Below are positions 23,948 through 32,435 of a stretch of 43,516 nt of DNA, one piece after another. Position 1 is the first letter of the stretch. The number at the start of each line of letters is the position of its first letter. The stretch lies in NCBI GenBank assembly GCA_018674495.1, contig JABHAA010000097.1, forward strand, positions 1 through 43,516, given 5' to 3'. The translations under genes and the position numbers were made by a program. The stretch comes from Rhodospirillaceae bacterium. Lineage in GTDB: Bacteria > Pseudomonadota > Alphaproteobacteria > Rhodospirillales > UBA2165. The notes under the pieces were generated by a model, which did no database searches, was not told where the DNA came from, and was given only the letters and a program-made list of their open reading frames with translations.

Positions 23948-24898
23948 ATGAAACTTCCCAAACATCTCGCCGCCGCGTTGTTCGCAGCTGCGTTCCTTAT
24001 CAGTGCCGGCCCGGCATCGGCGGCGGAGAAACTGACTGTGCTTCTGGATTGGTTCGTTAATCCCGATCACGCGCCGCTGATCATCGCCAAGGAAAAAGGC
24101 TTTTTCAAAAACCACGGCCTCGACGTCGAACTGGTGGCGCCCGCCGATCCCAATTTGCCGCCCAAGCTGGTCGCCGCCGGCAAGGCCGATCTAGCGGTTT
24201 CCTATCAACCGCAATTGCATGTCCAGGTGGCCGAAGGCCTACCGCTGGTACGCATCGGCACTCTGGTTTCGACACCGCTTAACTCGTTGGTGGTTCTGGC
24301 GTCCGGTCCGATCAAGTCCATCGCCGATCTGAAAGGCAAAAAAGTTGGCTTCTCGGTGGGCGGGTTTGAGGACGCGTTGTTGTCGGCGATGTTGTCGCGG
24401 CACGGCCTGACCTTGAAGGATATCACCCTGATCAATGTCAATTTTTCGCTTTCGCCGGCCCTCATCACGGGCAAGGTGGACGCGGTGATCGGCGCCTTTC
24501 GCAATTTCGAGCTGAACCAAATGGATATCGTCAAACGGCCTGGGCGCGCCTTCTTTCCCGAAGAAGAGGGCGTTCCCTCTTATGACGAGCTGATCATTGT
24601 CGCCAACAAGGCCAAACTTGGCGATAAGCGCTATGGCGCGTTCTTGCGCGCCCTCGAAGACAGTGTCCAGTTCCTGGTTAATCATCCAGATGAAAGCTGG
24701 AAATTTTTTATCGGCGCACACAAAAAATTGAATGACGAATTGAACAAACGCGCCTGGCGCGACACCTTGCCCCGATTCGCACTTCGCCCCGCCGCCTTGG
24801 ATAAGGGGCGGTATCGCCGATTTGCCGCTTTCTTAAAAAAACAAGGGCTGATTAAGGTTATCCTGCCGGTCGGAGACTACGCCGCCGAACTGCCTTGA
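23948..24898 (+). CDS. thiY: Thiamine-pyrimidine precursor binding protein (ThiY, NMT1/THI5-like)
   Basis: 316 residues. Signal peptide (KHLAAALFAAAFLISAGPAS, then AAEK) and an NMT1/THI5-like periplasmic domain: 'LTVLLDWFVNPDHAPLIIAK', 'GFFKNHGLDVELVAPADPNL' and 'VSYQPQLHVQVAEGLP', then 'KKVGFSVGGFEDALLSAMLS'. Homologues bind formyl-aminopyrimidine or HMP. The group is controlled by a TPP riboswitch, so salvage of the thiamine pyrimidine is the likely job; no other thi genes are in the window. GGAG lies 9-12 bases before ATG 23948. Confidence 0.93.
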   Translation: MKLPKHLAAALFAAAFLISAGPASAAEKLTVLLDWFVNPDHAPLIIAKEKGFFKNHGLDVELVAPADPNLPPKLVAAGKADLAVSYQPQLHVQVAEGLPLVRIGTLVSTPLNSLVVLASGPIKSIADLKGKKVGFSVGGFEDALLSAMLSRHGLTLKDITLINVNFSLSPALITGKVDAVIGAFRNFELNQMDIVKRPGRAFFPEEEGVPSYDELIIVANKAKLGDKRYGAFLRALEDSVQFLVNHPDESWKFFIGAHKKLNDELNKRAWRDTLPRFALRPAALDKGRYRRFAAFLKKQGLIKVILPVGDYAAELP

Positions 24899-24987
24899 TG
24901 AACTTTCAAAAGCCCGCTAGGTATTTCTCCAGTGTCCGAGGGGCAAATTCGGACCGCATAGGCGGTGCGTAGAATGAGTTGGGCGGC

Positions 24988-25497
24988 ATGCTAAGACACG
25001 TCAGTTTGGGAGTGGTTTTGTTTATATTATGGCTGGCCCTGTCCGGCCATTTCCACGAGTTGATTCTCATTGAGCTTGGGGTGGTTTCCTCCATATTCGT
25101 GGTCTGGATCGCGCACCGGATGAACTTGGCGGATGACGAAGGCCATCCCATCCAAATGACATTGGGCGCCTTGAGTTTTTTGCCTTGGCTGGCCTGGGAA
25201 ATTATCAAGGCAAATATTGATGTAGCGCGCATCATCCTAAGTCCCAGCCTGCCCATCAGCCCTGTTCTGTTCAAGGTGAAGGCAAGCCAGGTAACCGAGG
25301 TCGGTATGGTGGCCTACGCCAATTCCATCACCCTGACGCCGGGAACTGTCACTGTCGATGTCGATGACGCCAGCTCCGAATTTACTATCCACGCAATCAC
25401 CGCCGAGGCCGCGAACGAACTGGAAACCGGCCGCATGGACCGGCGCGCGGTGCGTATGGAAGGCGTTTCCGGGCGCCCAACCAAGGGCGCAGATTGA
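24988..25497 (+). CDS. mrpE: Na+/H+ antiporter subunit E (MrpE/MnhE; MbhA-like)
   Basis: 169 residues. Two N-terminal membrane helices ('LGVVLFILWLALSG', 'ELILIELGVVSSIFVVWIAH') and the family signature 'LPWLAWEIIKANIDVARIIL' are followed by the soluble domain 'ITLTPGTVTVDVDD' and 'FTIHAIT'. First gene of a ten-gene cation/proton antiporter operon. ATG 24988 is chosen; TTG 24979 would add three residues. Its TGA shares a base with the next ATG (TGATG). Confidence 0.92.
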   Translation: MLRHVSLGVVLFILWLALSGHFHELILIELGVVSSIFVVWIAHRMNLADDEGHPIQMTLGALSFLPWLAWEIIKANIDVARIILSPSLPISPVLFKVKASQVTEVGMVAYANSITLTPGTVTVDVDDASSEFTIHAITAEAANELETGRMDRRAVRMEGVSGRPTKGAD

Positions 25498-25784
25498 TGT
25501 TTATCGCCGCTGGAGCCGCCGTAATCATCGCCATGGCCATCGCCATCGTCCGCCTCATACTGGGGCCGACAGTTTACGACCGCATCCTGGCGGTCAATGT
25601 ATTCGGCTCGAAAGCCCTGTTGCTGATCGCCGTCCTCGGCTTCCTGACCGACCGGCCGGAATTCATGGATATCGCGCTGGTCTATGCGCTAATCAGCTTT
25701 GTCGCCACCATCGCTCTGATGAAATTTTTCAAATTCGCGCACCTGGGCCAACCCCATTCCGGTGACAATTTGGGGGACCTATGA
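25497..25784 (+). CDS. mrpF: Antiporter subunit F (MrpF; MbhB-like)
   Basis: 95 residues with three membrane helices. The family element 'RLILGPTVYDRILAVNVFGS' follows helix 1, and 'IALVYALISFVATIALMKFF' is helix 3. It is an essential small membrane subunit of the Mrp complex. Coupled to mrpE by TGATG and to mrpG by ATGA. Confidence 0.93.
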   Translation: MFIAAGAAVIIAMAIAIVRLILGPTVYDRILAVNVFGSKALLLIAVLGFLTDRPEFMDIALVYALISFVATIALMKFFKFAHLGQPHSGDNLGDL

Positions 25785-26128
25785 GCCTGATCGCCGATAT
25801 CTTCAGTTGGATATTTATTCTGCTCGGCTCGGCCTTCGTTCTGATCGGCGCCATCGGGCTGATCCGTTTTCCCGACGTTTACAGCCGCATGCATGCCGCC
25901 GGCATCACCGATACCCTCGGCATCGGCTTGATGTTTTTGGGTATGATCGTGCAGTCCGGCCTGACGCTGGTATCGTTGAAACTTGTCCTCATCATCATGT
26001 TCATGTTTTTCGCCAGCCCCACCGCCACCCATGCCCTGGCACAGGCAGCACTGGGATCGGGCTTGAAGCCGCAACTGGCCGAAGATCGGACCGCCAAGCC
26101 CAAAGACGAAGAAGGAGACGAGCCATAG
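25781..26128 (+). CDS. mrpG: Antiporter subunit G (MrpG; MbhC-like)
   Basis: 115 residues, three membrane helices. 'IGLIRFPDVYSRMHAAGITD' followed by TLG is the diagnostic MrpG block, with 'FFASPTATHALAQAAL' at the end of helix 3. The C-terminal ~25 residues are hydrophilic and acidic. Its stop TAG overlaps the proposed ATA start of the next gene (ATAG). Confidence 0.93.
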   Translation: MSLIADIFSWIFILLGSAFVLIGAIGLIRFPDVYSRMHAAGITDTLGIGLMFLGMIVQSGLTLVSLKLVLIIMFMFFASPTATHALAQAALGSGLKPQLAEDRTAKPKDEEGDEP

Positions 26129-26709
26129 AAAGCATCCTCGATGTCGCGCTCCTGCTTCTGATGGTGGCGGTTGCCTTCGCCATTGCCCGGCTGCGCAATC
26201 TATTCACAATTGTCATGCTGATGGGCGTCTTCAGCCTGTTGTCGGCTGTCCTCTATGTCCTGCTGTCGGCGGTCGATGTGGCCTTTACCGAGGCCGCAGT
26301 CGGCGCCGGCGTCTCCACGTTGCTGGTCCTCGGCACCATTGCGCTAACCTCGGAGCGAGGCGATTACACGCCGGAAAAATTCAAGGTGATGCCGCTTCTG
26401 ATCGTTGCGGCCACTGGCGTGGTGCTGATTTACGGCACCCTCGACATGCCCCTTTATGGTGATCCGGACGCACCGGCCAACAAACATGTAGTGCCCCGCT
26501 ATATCGAACAATCCGGCGCCGAAATCGGCGTTCCAAATATCGTCACGTCGGTTTTGGCCAGCTACCGGGGCTTCGATACGTTGGGCGAGGTGGTGGTAAT
26601 TTTCACCGCTGCCATAGGCGTTCTCGTTCTTCTGGGACGAGGCCATAATCGGTGGCGGCCCGGTATGCGCGCCGGGGTTGGCGCGAAGCGCGAGGAGGAA
26701 GAAGTTTGA
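26125..26709 (+). CDS. MbhD-MbhE-like antiporter subunit (separate MrpA C-terminal module), ATA start
   Basis: 194 residues. Residues 1-80 match the MbhD/DUF4040 domain ('ILDVALLLLMVAVAFAIA', 'LMGVFSLLSAVLYVLLSAVD', 'FTEAAVGAGVSTLLVLGTIA'). Residues 110-190 match the MbhE-like tail of MrpA ('YIEQSGAEIGVPNIVTSVLA', 'GFDTLGEVVVIFTAAIGVLV'). In ordinary Mrp systems both are the C-terminal part of MrpA; here they form a separate protein. No ATG, GTG or TTG fits. ATA at 26125 lies 7 bases after GGAG and overlaps the mrpG stop as ATAG; the next ATG (26161) would cut into helix 1 and has no ribosome site. An AUA start is therefore proposed. Confidence 0.85.
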   Translation: MESILDVALLLLMVAVAFAIARLRNLFTIVMLMGVFSLLSAVLYVLLSAVDVAFTEAAVGAGVSTLLVLGTIALTSERGDYTPEKFKVMPLLIVAATGVVLIYGTLDMPLYGDPDAPANKHVVPRYIEQSGAEIGVPNIVTSVLASYRGFDTLGEVVVIFTAAIGVLVLLGRGHNRWRPGMRAGVGAKREEEEV

Positions 26710-27122
26710 ATTCCCATTCCATCCTTCGCGTCGTCGCCAAGTTTATGATCCCGTTCATATTCCTCTATGCCCTCTATGTGCAGTTTCATGGTGATTTCGG
26801 GCCCGGGGGCGGCTTTCAAGCGGGCGTGATATTCGCCGTCGGATTCATCCTGTATGCGCTGATCTACGGCATCGACGAAGCGCGGCGCGTATTGCCAGCA
26901 GGGCTAACCCGGACACTGCTGTCGCTAGGCGTTCTATTGTATGCCGGCGTTGGCGGCCTCGGTATTTATCTCGGCGGCAATTTTCTGAACTATTCGGTGT
27001 TGTCCAGCCATCCTGTCTCCGGCCAGCATCTCGGCATATTCCTGATCGAGTTCGGCGTCGGCACAACCGTTGCGGCGACCATGATCACCATCTTTTTCAT
27101 CTTCGCCGGCCAGGACCGCTAA
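26706..27122 (+). CDS. mrpB: Antiporter subunit B (MrpB/MnhB; MbhF-like)
   Basis: 138 residues, four membrane helices. The MnhB signature 'LYVQFHGDFGPGGGFQAGVI' is followed by 'GFILYALIYG'. 'GTTVAATMITIFFIFAGQ' is the last helix. The start is TTG 26706, overlapping the previous stop (TTGA) and preceded by AGGAGGAAGAAG. A start further upstream lies inside the previous gene and is not needed. Confidence 0.93.
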   Translation: MNSHSILRVVAKFMIPFIFLYALYVQFHGDFGPGGGFQAGVIFAVGFILYALIYGIDEARRVLPAGLTRTLLSLGVLLYAGVGGLGIYLGGNFLNYSVLSSHPVSGQHLGIFLIEFGVGTTVAATMITIFFIFAGQDR

Positions 27123-27124
27123 GC

Positions 27125-27487
27125 ATGGCATTTCCCGGCCTTATCAATTATTGGATCGTCGTCATATTGATGATGACCGGGTTCTATATCGTCATATCCC
27201 AAGGCAATCTGATCAAAAAAATTGTCGGGCTGAATGTCTTTCAGGTATCGGTTTTCGTCTTCTATATATCCATGTCCAAGGTTTTCGGCGGCGCGGCGCC
27301 CATCCTGGACGACAGCATCGAGACCTATTCCAACCCCCTGCCTCACGTATTGATCCTAACCGCCATCGTCGTCGGGGTCGCCACCACCGCCCTCGGCATG
27401 GCCCTGGTGGTGCGCATACGTGATGCCTACGGCACAATCGAGGAGGATGAAATCCAGCGCCTCGAGGCCGAGGAGAGCGAGCCATGA
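27125..27487 (+). CDS. mrpC: Antiporter subunit C (MrpC, NuoK-like; MbhG-like)
   Basis: 120 residues, three membrane helices in NuoK/MrpC pattern: 'INYWIVVILMMTGFYIVISQ', 'GLNVFQVSVFVFYISMSKVF' and 'HVLILTAIVVGVATTALGMA'. The C terminus is acidic ('EEDEIQRLEAEESEP'). Two bases after mrpB, overlapping mrpD by ATGA. Confidence 0.93.
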   Translation: MAFPGLINYWIVVILMMTGFYIVISQGNLIKKIVGLNVFQVSVFVFYISMSKVFGGAAPILDDSIETYSNPLPHVLILTAIVVGVATTALGMALVVRIRDAYGTIEEDEIQRLEAEESEP

Positions 27488-28962
27488 TCGCCGAACATTT
27501 CCCGGTTTTGGTGGTGATATTACCGTTGGTCACGGCGCCGATCTGCGTAATGCTGCGCCATGGCGGGCGGGCCTGGTTGCTGGCCACCATCGTCACCTGG
27601 GCCTCGTTCGCCCTTGCCATCGCTCTGCTGCGGCAAGTGATGGATACGGGAGCCATATCCTATCTGCTCGGCGATTGGGCGGCGCCTTGGGGGATCGAAT
27701 ACCGCATCGATCAGCTATCGGCGTTCATTATCCTGATAGTTACGGCTATCGGCTCGGTGATGATGGTTTTTGCACCGAAAAGCGTCACCGCGGAAATTCC
27801 CGGTGATCGGGTCTATCTGTTCTACACCATGTATCTGCTGACTTTTGCCGGCCTGCTGGGCATGGCGGCGACCGGCGATGCGTTCAATCTGTTTGTGTTC
27901 CTGGAAATATCGTCGCTATCCACCTATGTATTGATCAGCCTCGGTAAGGAACGCCGGGCACTGACGGCGGCGTACCGCTATCTGGTCTTGGGCACCCTTG
28001 GCGCCACCTTCTACATCATCGGCGTTGGCATGATGTATCAAATGACCGGAACGCTGAATATGGCCGATCTGGCGGTGCGGCTGCCAGCCGTTGCCGAGAC
28101 CAAAACCATCCTCGTCGCCGTCGGCTTCCTGACAGTCGGCATCGGGCTGAAAATGGGCTTGTTTCCACTGCATCTGTGGCTGCCCAATGCCTATACCTAT
28201 GCGCCTTCGGTGGTCACCGCGTTTCTGGCGGCGACGGCAACCAAAGTCGCTGTCTATGTGCTCCTTCGCATCTACTACACATTTTTCGGCGCCGGAATTT
28301 TCGAGGGCCTTCCGGTCAGTAATCTGTTGTTGGCGCTCGGCATCATCGCCGCCTTAGGCATGTCGGCGGTGGCCATCTTCCAGGACAACGCCAAGCGCCT
28401 ACTAGCCTATTCCAGCGTCGCCCAGTTGGGCTATATCGTCATTGGCATCTCTTTGGTGACCGCAACCGGCGCCATGGCCAGCATCCTGCATCTGTTTAAT
28501 CATGCGCTGATCAAGGGATCGCTGTTCCTGGTTCTGGCTTGTGTTTTCTACCGTATCGGTTCTACCAAGGTCGATGATATGGCCGGGCTCGGCAAATCCA
28601 TGCCATTTACCATGGCGGCCTTTGTGCTCGCCGGCTTCTCGTTGATCGGTATCCCGCTGACCACAGGCTTCATCTCCAAGTGGTTCCTGATCAACGCTGC
28701 CTTGGAAAAAGGCTGGTGGATCGTCGCCGTGGTTGTCGTGGCCGCCACTTTAATGGCGGTAATTTATTTCTGGAAGGTGATCGAGGCGGTCTATTTCCGA
28801 CCGCGCCCAGACGGCGCATTGGTGGTCACCGAGGTGCCGGCCTTGATGCTGGTTCCGCTTTGGGTGCTGGCGGGCGCCAATATTTATTTTGGTACCAATA
28901 CGAACCTCAGCGTCGGCACCGCACGCCGGGCGGCAGAGATTTTGCTAGGAGGTGGCGGTTAA
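27484..28962 (+). CDS. mrpD: Antiporter subunit D, first copy (MrpD, NuoM/N-like)
   Basis: 492 residues, about 14 membrane helices. Proton-path residues of complex I-like antiporter subunits are present: Glu in 'FVFLEISSLSTYVLISLG' (TM5), Lys in 'GLKMGLFPLHLWLPNAYTYA' (TM7), and the TM8 segment 'ATATKVAVYVLLRIYY'. TM10-12 elements include 'SVAQLGYIVIGISL' and 'LFNHALIKGSLFLVLACVFY'. It drives cation/proton exchange. Third-from-last catalytic-type subunit in the operon, coupled downstream by TAATG. Confidence 0.93.
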   Translation: MIAEHFPVLVVILPLVTAPICVMLRHGGRAWLLATIVTWASFALAIALLRQVMDTGAISYLLGDWAAPWGIEYRIDQLSAFIILIVTAIGSVMMVFAPKSVTAEIPGDRVYLFYTMYLLTFAGLLGMAATGDAFNLFVFLEISSLSTYVLISLGKERRALTAAYRYLVLGTLGATFYIIGVGMMYQMTGTLNMADLAVRLPAVAETKTILVAVGFLTVGIGLKMGLFPLHLWLPNAYTYAPSVVTAFLAATATKVAVYVLLRIYYTFFGAGIFEGLPVSNLLLALGIIAALGMSAVAIFQDNAKRLLAYSSVAQLGYIVIGISLVTATGAMASILHLFNHALIKGSLFLVLACVFYRIGSTKVDDMAGLGKSMPFTMAAFVLAGFSLIGIPLTTGFISKWFLINAALEKGWWIVAVVVVAATLMAVIYFWKVIEAVYFRPRPDGALVVTEVPALMLVPLWVLAGANIYFGTNTNLSVGTARRAAEILLGGGG

Positions 28963-30443
28963 TGGAATCGCTTCTGCCCTGGACCATCGTCATCCCGCTG
29001 ATCGGCGCCGGCCTGATCATTTTGGCGAGACACCGGCCTAACCTTAGAGAAACGGTAACACTGCTGACCGCAGCGGCCCTGTTCTTGAGCGTGGTTAGTC
29101 TGACACCCGCCGTTCTTGATGGCGGGCGGCCAAGCCTGGTGATCTGGGGTATCCTGCCGGGCCTGGATTTGATGTTGAGGGTGGAACCGCTCGGCATGTT
29201 GTTCGGTCTCGTGGCCTCCGGGCTTTGGATCGTCAATTCGCTATATTCCATTGGCTACATGCGCGGCAACAAAGAGCAAAGCCAAACCCGGTTCTACTTT
29301 TTCTTTGCCGTTTCCCTGGCCGCCGCCATCGGCGTCGCCTTTGCCGGCAACATGCTGACCCTGTTTATGTTCTACGAAATTTTGACAATCTGCACTTATC
29401 CGCTGGTGACACATTCCGGCACCGCTGAAGCGGTCAAATCGGGGCGCACCTATTTGGGCATCCTGATCTCCACATCTATCGGGCTTCTGATGGTGGGGAT
29501 CATCTGGACCTGGAACGCCGCCGGCACTTTGGATTTCACGCCGGGCGGCATCCTCAAGGGCAAAGTTTCAGACGGCCTCATCGGCGTCCTGTTGTTCCTC
29601 TATATGTATGGTATCGGCAAGGCGGCGCTGATGCCAATCCATCGCTGGCTGCCCGCCGCCATGGTGGCGCCAACGCCGGTCAGCGCCCTTTTGCATGCCG
29701 TCGCGGTGGTCAAGGCCGGCGTCTTCACGGTGTTGAAAGTTATCATCTATATCTTCGGTATCGAATTGGTGAACGGAACCGCCGCATCCCTGTTGCTGGC
29801 CGGCATTGCGGCGGCGACATTGCTGTTCGCATCCGTTATCGCCATGCAAAAAGACAACTTGAAGGCGCGGCTCGCATATTCCACGGTCAGTCAACTTTCC
29901 TACATTATTTTGGGCGCCGCTATCGCTACCGGGGCAAGCGTGATCGGCGGCGGCATGCACATTGCCATGCATGCATTCGGAAAAATCACCCTGTTTTTCT
30001 GCGCCGGCGCCATCTACACGGCCCACCATCTAACCTTGGTGAGCGAGTTGAATGGTATCGGCCGCAAAATGCCGGTGACCATGATCGCCTTTGTGGTGGG
30101 CGCCCTCAGTATCATCGGCTTGCCACCCATGGGCGGCTCGCTAAGCAAATGGCACCTGATGCTGGGCGCGGCTGAGGGCGAGCAGTTCATCTTTATCGCC
30201 GTTTGGATGCTGTCTTCGATCCTCAGCGTCGCCTATCTGATGCCGATCGTGGTGCGCGCCTTTTTCCGGCCGCTTCCCACGCCACAATCAGTCGGCGTGG
30301 CGGCGACGGGCGGCGAAGGCGGCATCGAGGAAGCGCCTTTGTTCTGCCTGATCGCCATCGTTATCTCAGCGGCGGGCACCTTCGCGCTGTTTTTTGCCGC
30401 TGGCGATATCGGCCAGTTGCTGGCACCCCTGGCCAAACCATAA
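28962..30443 (+). CDS. Antiporter subunit D-like, second copy
   Basis: 493 residues, about 14 membrane helices. TM5 Glu is in 'FMFYEILTICTYPLVTH'. The TM7 Lys is in 'YGIGKAALMPIHRWLPAAMV', TM8 is 'LLHAVAVVKAGVFTVLKVII', and the TM12 region has 'HAFGKITLFFCAGAIY' with another Lys. It is a distinct paralogue of the preceding gene, closer to the NuoL/N type by its shorter loops. ATG 28962 overlaps the preceding stop (TAATG) after AGGAGGTGGCGGTT. Together with its neighbours it would provide extra ion channels in one complex. Confidence 0.92.
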   Translation: MESLLPWTIVIPLIGAGLIILARHRPNLRETVTLLTAAALFLSVVSLTPAVLDGGRPSLVIWGILPGLDLMLRVEPLGMLFGLVASGLWIVNSLYSIGYMRGNKEQSQTRFYFFFAVSLAAAIGVAFAGNMLTLFMFYEILTICTYPLVTHSGTAEAVKSGRTYLGILISTSIGLLMVGIIWTWNAAGTLDFTPGGILKGKVSDGLIGVLLFLYMYGIGKAALMPIHRWLPAAMVAPTPVSALLHAVAVVKAGVFTVLKVIIYIFGIELVNGTAASLLLAGIAAATLLFASVIAMQKDNLKARLAYSTVSQLSYIILGAAIATGASVIGGGMHIAMHAFGKITLFFCAGAIYTAHHLTLVSELNGIGRKMPVTMIAFVVGALSIIGLPPMGGSLSKWHLMLGAAEGEQFIFIAVWMLSSILSVAYLMPIVVRAFFRPLPTPQSVGVAATGGEGGIEEAPLFCLIAIVISAAGTFALFFAAGDIGQLLAPLAKP

Positions 30444-30458
30444 TAGGAAAAAAGTGAC

Positions 30459-30743
30459 GTGAGCGAAATCCAGGATAATCAGACCGCCAACGAAGAGAGC
30501 CCAGCGAAGCGCTATTGGCTCGATGATATCCGCAACGTCCACAAGCTGTTCTGGGCGCTGGTCGCGGTTTGTGCGTTGCTCTTTGTATCCGACGCTTTTT
30601 ATGAAAAACACGTGATTTTTCCATTCGAAAAATGGTTCGGATTTTTTGGCCTGTTTGGCTTTTTCCTGTCATTTGCTTTGGTCCTGACGGCGCGGGAGTT
30701 GCGTAAATTGCTGAAGCGCGACGAGGATTATTATGATCGCTGA
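30459..30743 (+). CDS. Small membrane protein inside the antiporter operon
   Basis: 94 residues: a hydrophilic N terminus of about 25, two membrane helices ('LFWALVAVCALLFVS', 'FGFFGLFGFFLSFALVLTA'), then a charged tail ('RELRKLLKRDEDYYDR'). Start GTG 30459, 15 bases after the previous stop, with AGGA upstream. It overlaps the following antiporter gene by 11 bases, so it is part of the operon. I do not recognise a family. The position suggests a structural or assembly subunit specific to this operon type. Confidence 0.75.
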   Translation: MSEIQDNQTANEESPAKRYWLDDIRNVHKLFWALVAVCALLFVSDAFYEKHVIFPFEKWFGFFGLFGFFLSFALVLTARELRKLLKRDEDYYDR

Positions 30744-32424
30744 GTTTCCCCCCGGCCTGCTGATGATCGTCGGCGCGATTTTCGTGCCGTTCGTCCGGGG
30801 CCATCTACGCTCGGCCTACATGTTGGCGTTGCCGCTGTTGGGGATTTGGCAACTTGTACTGCTGGATCCGGGAACCTTCGGCGCAATGTCCGTATTCGGT
30901 TTCGAACTGACCCATGTGCGCGTTGACAAGCTGAGCCTGATCTTCGGTTATATCTTCTACATCGCTGCCGCCATCGGCATCATATTCGCCTGGCACATCA
31001 AGGATTTGGCGGAGCAAGCCTCAGCGCTGGTCTATGTGGGCGCGGCGGTGGGAGCCACATTCGCCGGCGATTTGATTACCCTGTTCGTTTATTGGGAATT
31101 GGCGGCACTATCGTCGGTATTTTTGATATGGGCCGGGCGAACGGAACGCGCCTACAGCGCCGGAATGCGATACCTGATGATCCAAATATTATCCGGCGTG
31201 CTGCTGGCCGCTGGCGCGGTTTTGCTGGCCAGCGAAACCGGTTCCGTGGCCTTCAATAATATCGGCATAGACAGCCTTGGCGGCATCCTGATTTTGGTTG
31301 CCTTTGGCATAAAATGCGCCTTCCCGTTGCTGCATAACTGGCTCCAGGACGCCTATCCGGAAGCCTCGCCAACAGGCACGGTTTTCTTGTCGGCGTTCAC
31401 CACCAAGTTAGCAGTCTATGCCTTGGCGCGTGGCTATGCGGGCACCGAAATATTGATTTGGATCGGTGTCGCTATGACCGCATTTCCCATATTTTTTGCG
31501 GTGATCGAAAACGATTTACGCCGGGTGCTGGCCTATAGCCTCAACAACCAACTGGGTTTCATGGTGGCTGGTATCGGTATCGGTACGACCCTGGCAATCA
31601 ACGGCGCGGTCAGCCACGCCTTCGCCCATATCCTCTATAAGGCGTTATTGTTCATGTCGATGGGAGCCGTCTTGCACCGGGTGGGCACGGCCAAAGGCTC
31701 GGAATTGGGTGGATTGTACAAGACCATGCCTTGGACAACCGGATTTTGTATCATCGGCTCGGCCTCCATTTCCGCCTTTCCCCTGTTTAGCGGCTTTGTC
31801 ACCAAATCGATGATCCTGACCTCGGCCGCCGAGGAAGGTTATCTAATCCCGTTCCTGATTTTGCTGTTTGCATCGGCCGGCGTCTTTCACCATTCCGGAA
31901 TCAAAATTCCGTTTTTCGCCTTCTTCGCCCACGATTCCGGCAAGCGGCCCAAAGAGGCGCCCTTCAATATGCTGCTGGCCATGGGACTGGCGTCATTCTT
32001 CTGCATCGGCATCGGGGTCTATCCGCAGCCACTCTACGCGTTGCTGCCGTTCCCGGTAGACTACGTGCCGTATACAACCACCCATGTGATGACCATCTTG
32101 CAGCTTCTCATGTTTTCGGCGCTCGCCTTTGGCGTGTTGCAACGAACTGGACTGTATCCGCCGGAGCTTCGCTCCACGATCCTGGATTTCGATTTCAGCT
32201 ACCGTTGGCTGGCACCCAAAATCATCAACTGGTTCATGGATGCGGGCGCACGTGCCTGGGCCTCGCTGAAAACCGATTTGCTCGAAATGCTGGCGCAATT
32301 CATTGCCGCCGTTTTCCGTTACACCGGCCCCAAGGGCATATTCGCCAAATCCCAGTCGACCGGCTCCTCGGCTGCCGTGATCGTCACATTGCTGCTGATA
32401 TTCCTGGTGGCGCTGCTGGCCTGA
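30733..32424 (+). CDS. Antiporter subunit D-like, third copy
   Basis: 563 residues, about 14 membrane helices plus an extra C-terminal amphipathic region and last helix ('AAVIVTLLLIFLVALLA'). The TM5 Glu is in 'LFVYWELAALSSVFLIWAG'. TM7 'FGIKCAFPLLHNWLQDAYPE' and TM8 'SAFTTKLAVYALARGYAG' carry the conserved Lys residues. 'NNQLGFMVAGIGIG' and 'HAFAHILYKALLFMSMGAVL' match TM10-12. The length and C-terminal extension make it more NuoL-like than the other two. It ends the operon. Confidence 0.92.
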   Translation: MIAEFPPGLLMIVGAIFVPFVRGHLRSAYMLALPLLGIWQLVLLDPGTFGAMSVFGFELTHVRVDKLSLIFGYIFYIAAAIGIIFAWHIKDLAEQASALVYVGAAVGATFAGDLITLFVYWELAALSSVFLIWAGRTERAYSAGMRYLMIQILSGVLLAAGAVLLASETGSVAFNNIGIDSLGGILILVAFGIKCAFPLLHNWLQDAYPEASPTGTVFLSAFTTKLAVYALARGYAGTEILIWIGVAMTAFPIFFAVIENDLRRVLAYSLNNQLGFMVAGIGIGTTLAINGAVSHAFAHILYKALLFMSMGAVLHRVGTAKGSELGGLYKTMPWTTGFCIIGSASISAFPLFSGFVTKSMILTSAAEEGYLIPFLILLFASAGVFHHSGIKIPFFAFFAHDSGKRPKEAPFNMLLAMGLASFFCIGIGVYPQPLYALLPFPVDYVPYTTTHVMTILQLLMFSALAFGVLQRTGLYPPELRSTILDFDFSYRWLAPKIINWFMDAGARAWASLKTDLLEMLAQFIAAVFRYTGPKGIFAKSQSTGSSAAVIVTLLLIFLVALLA

Positions 32425-32435
32425 GCGGGCAAACC

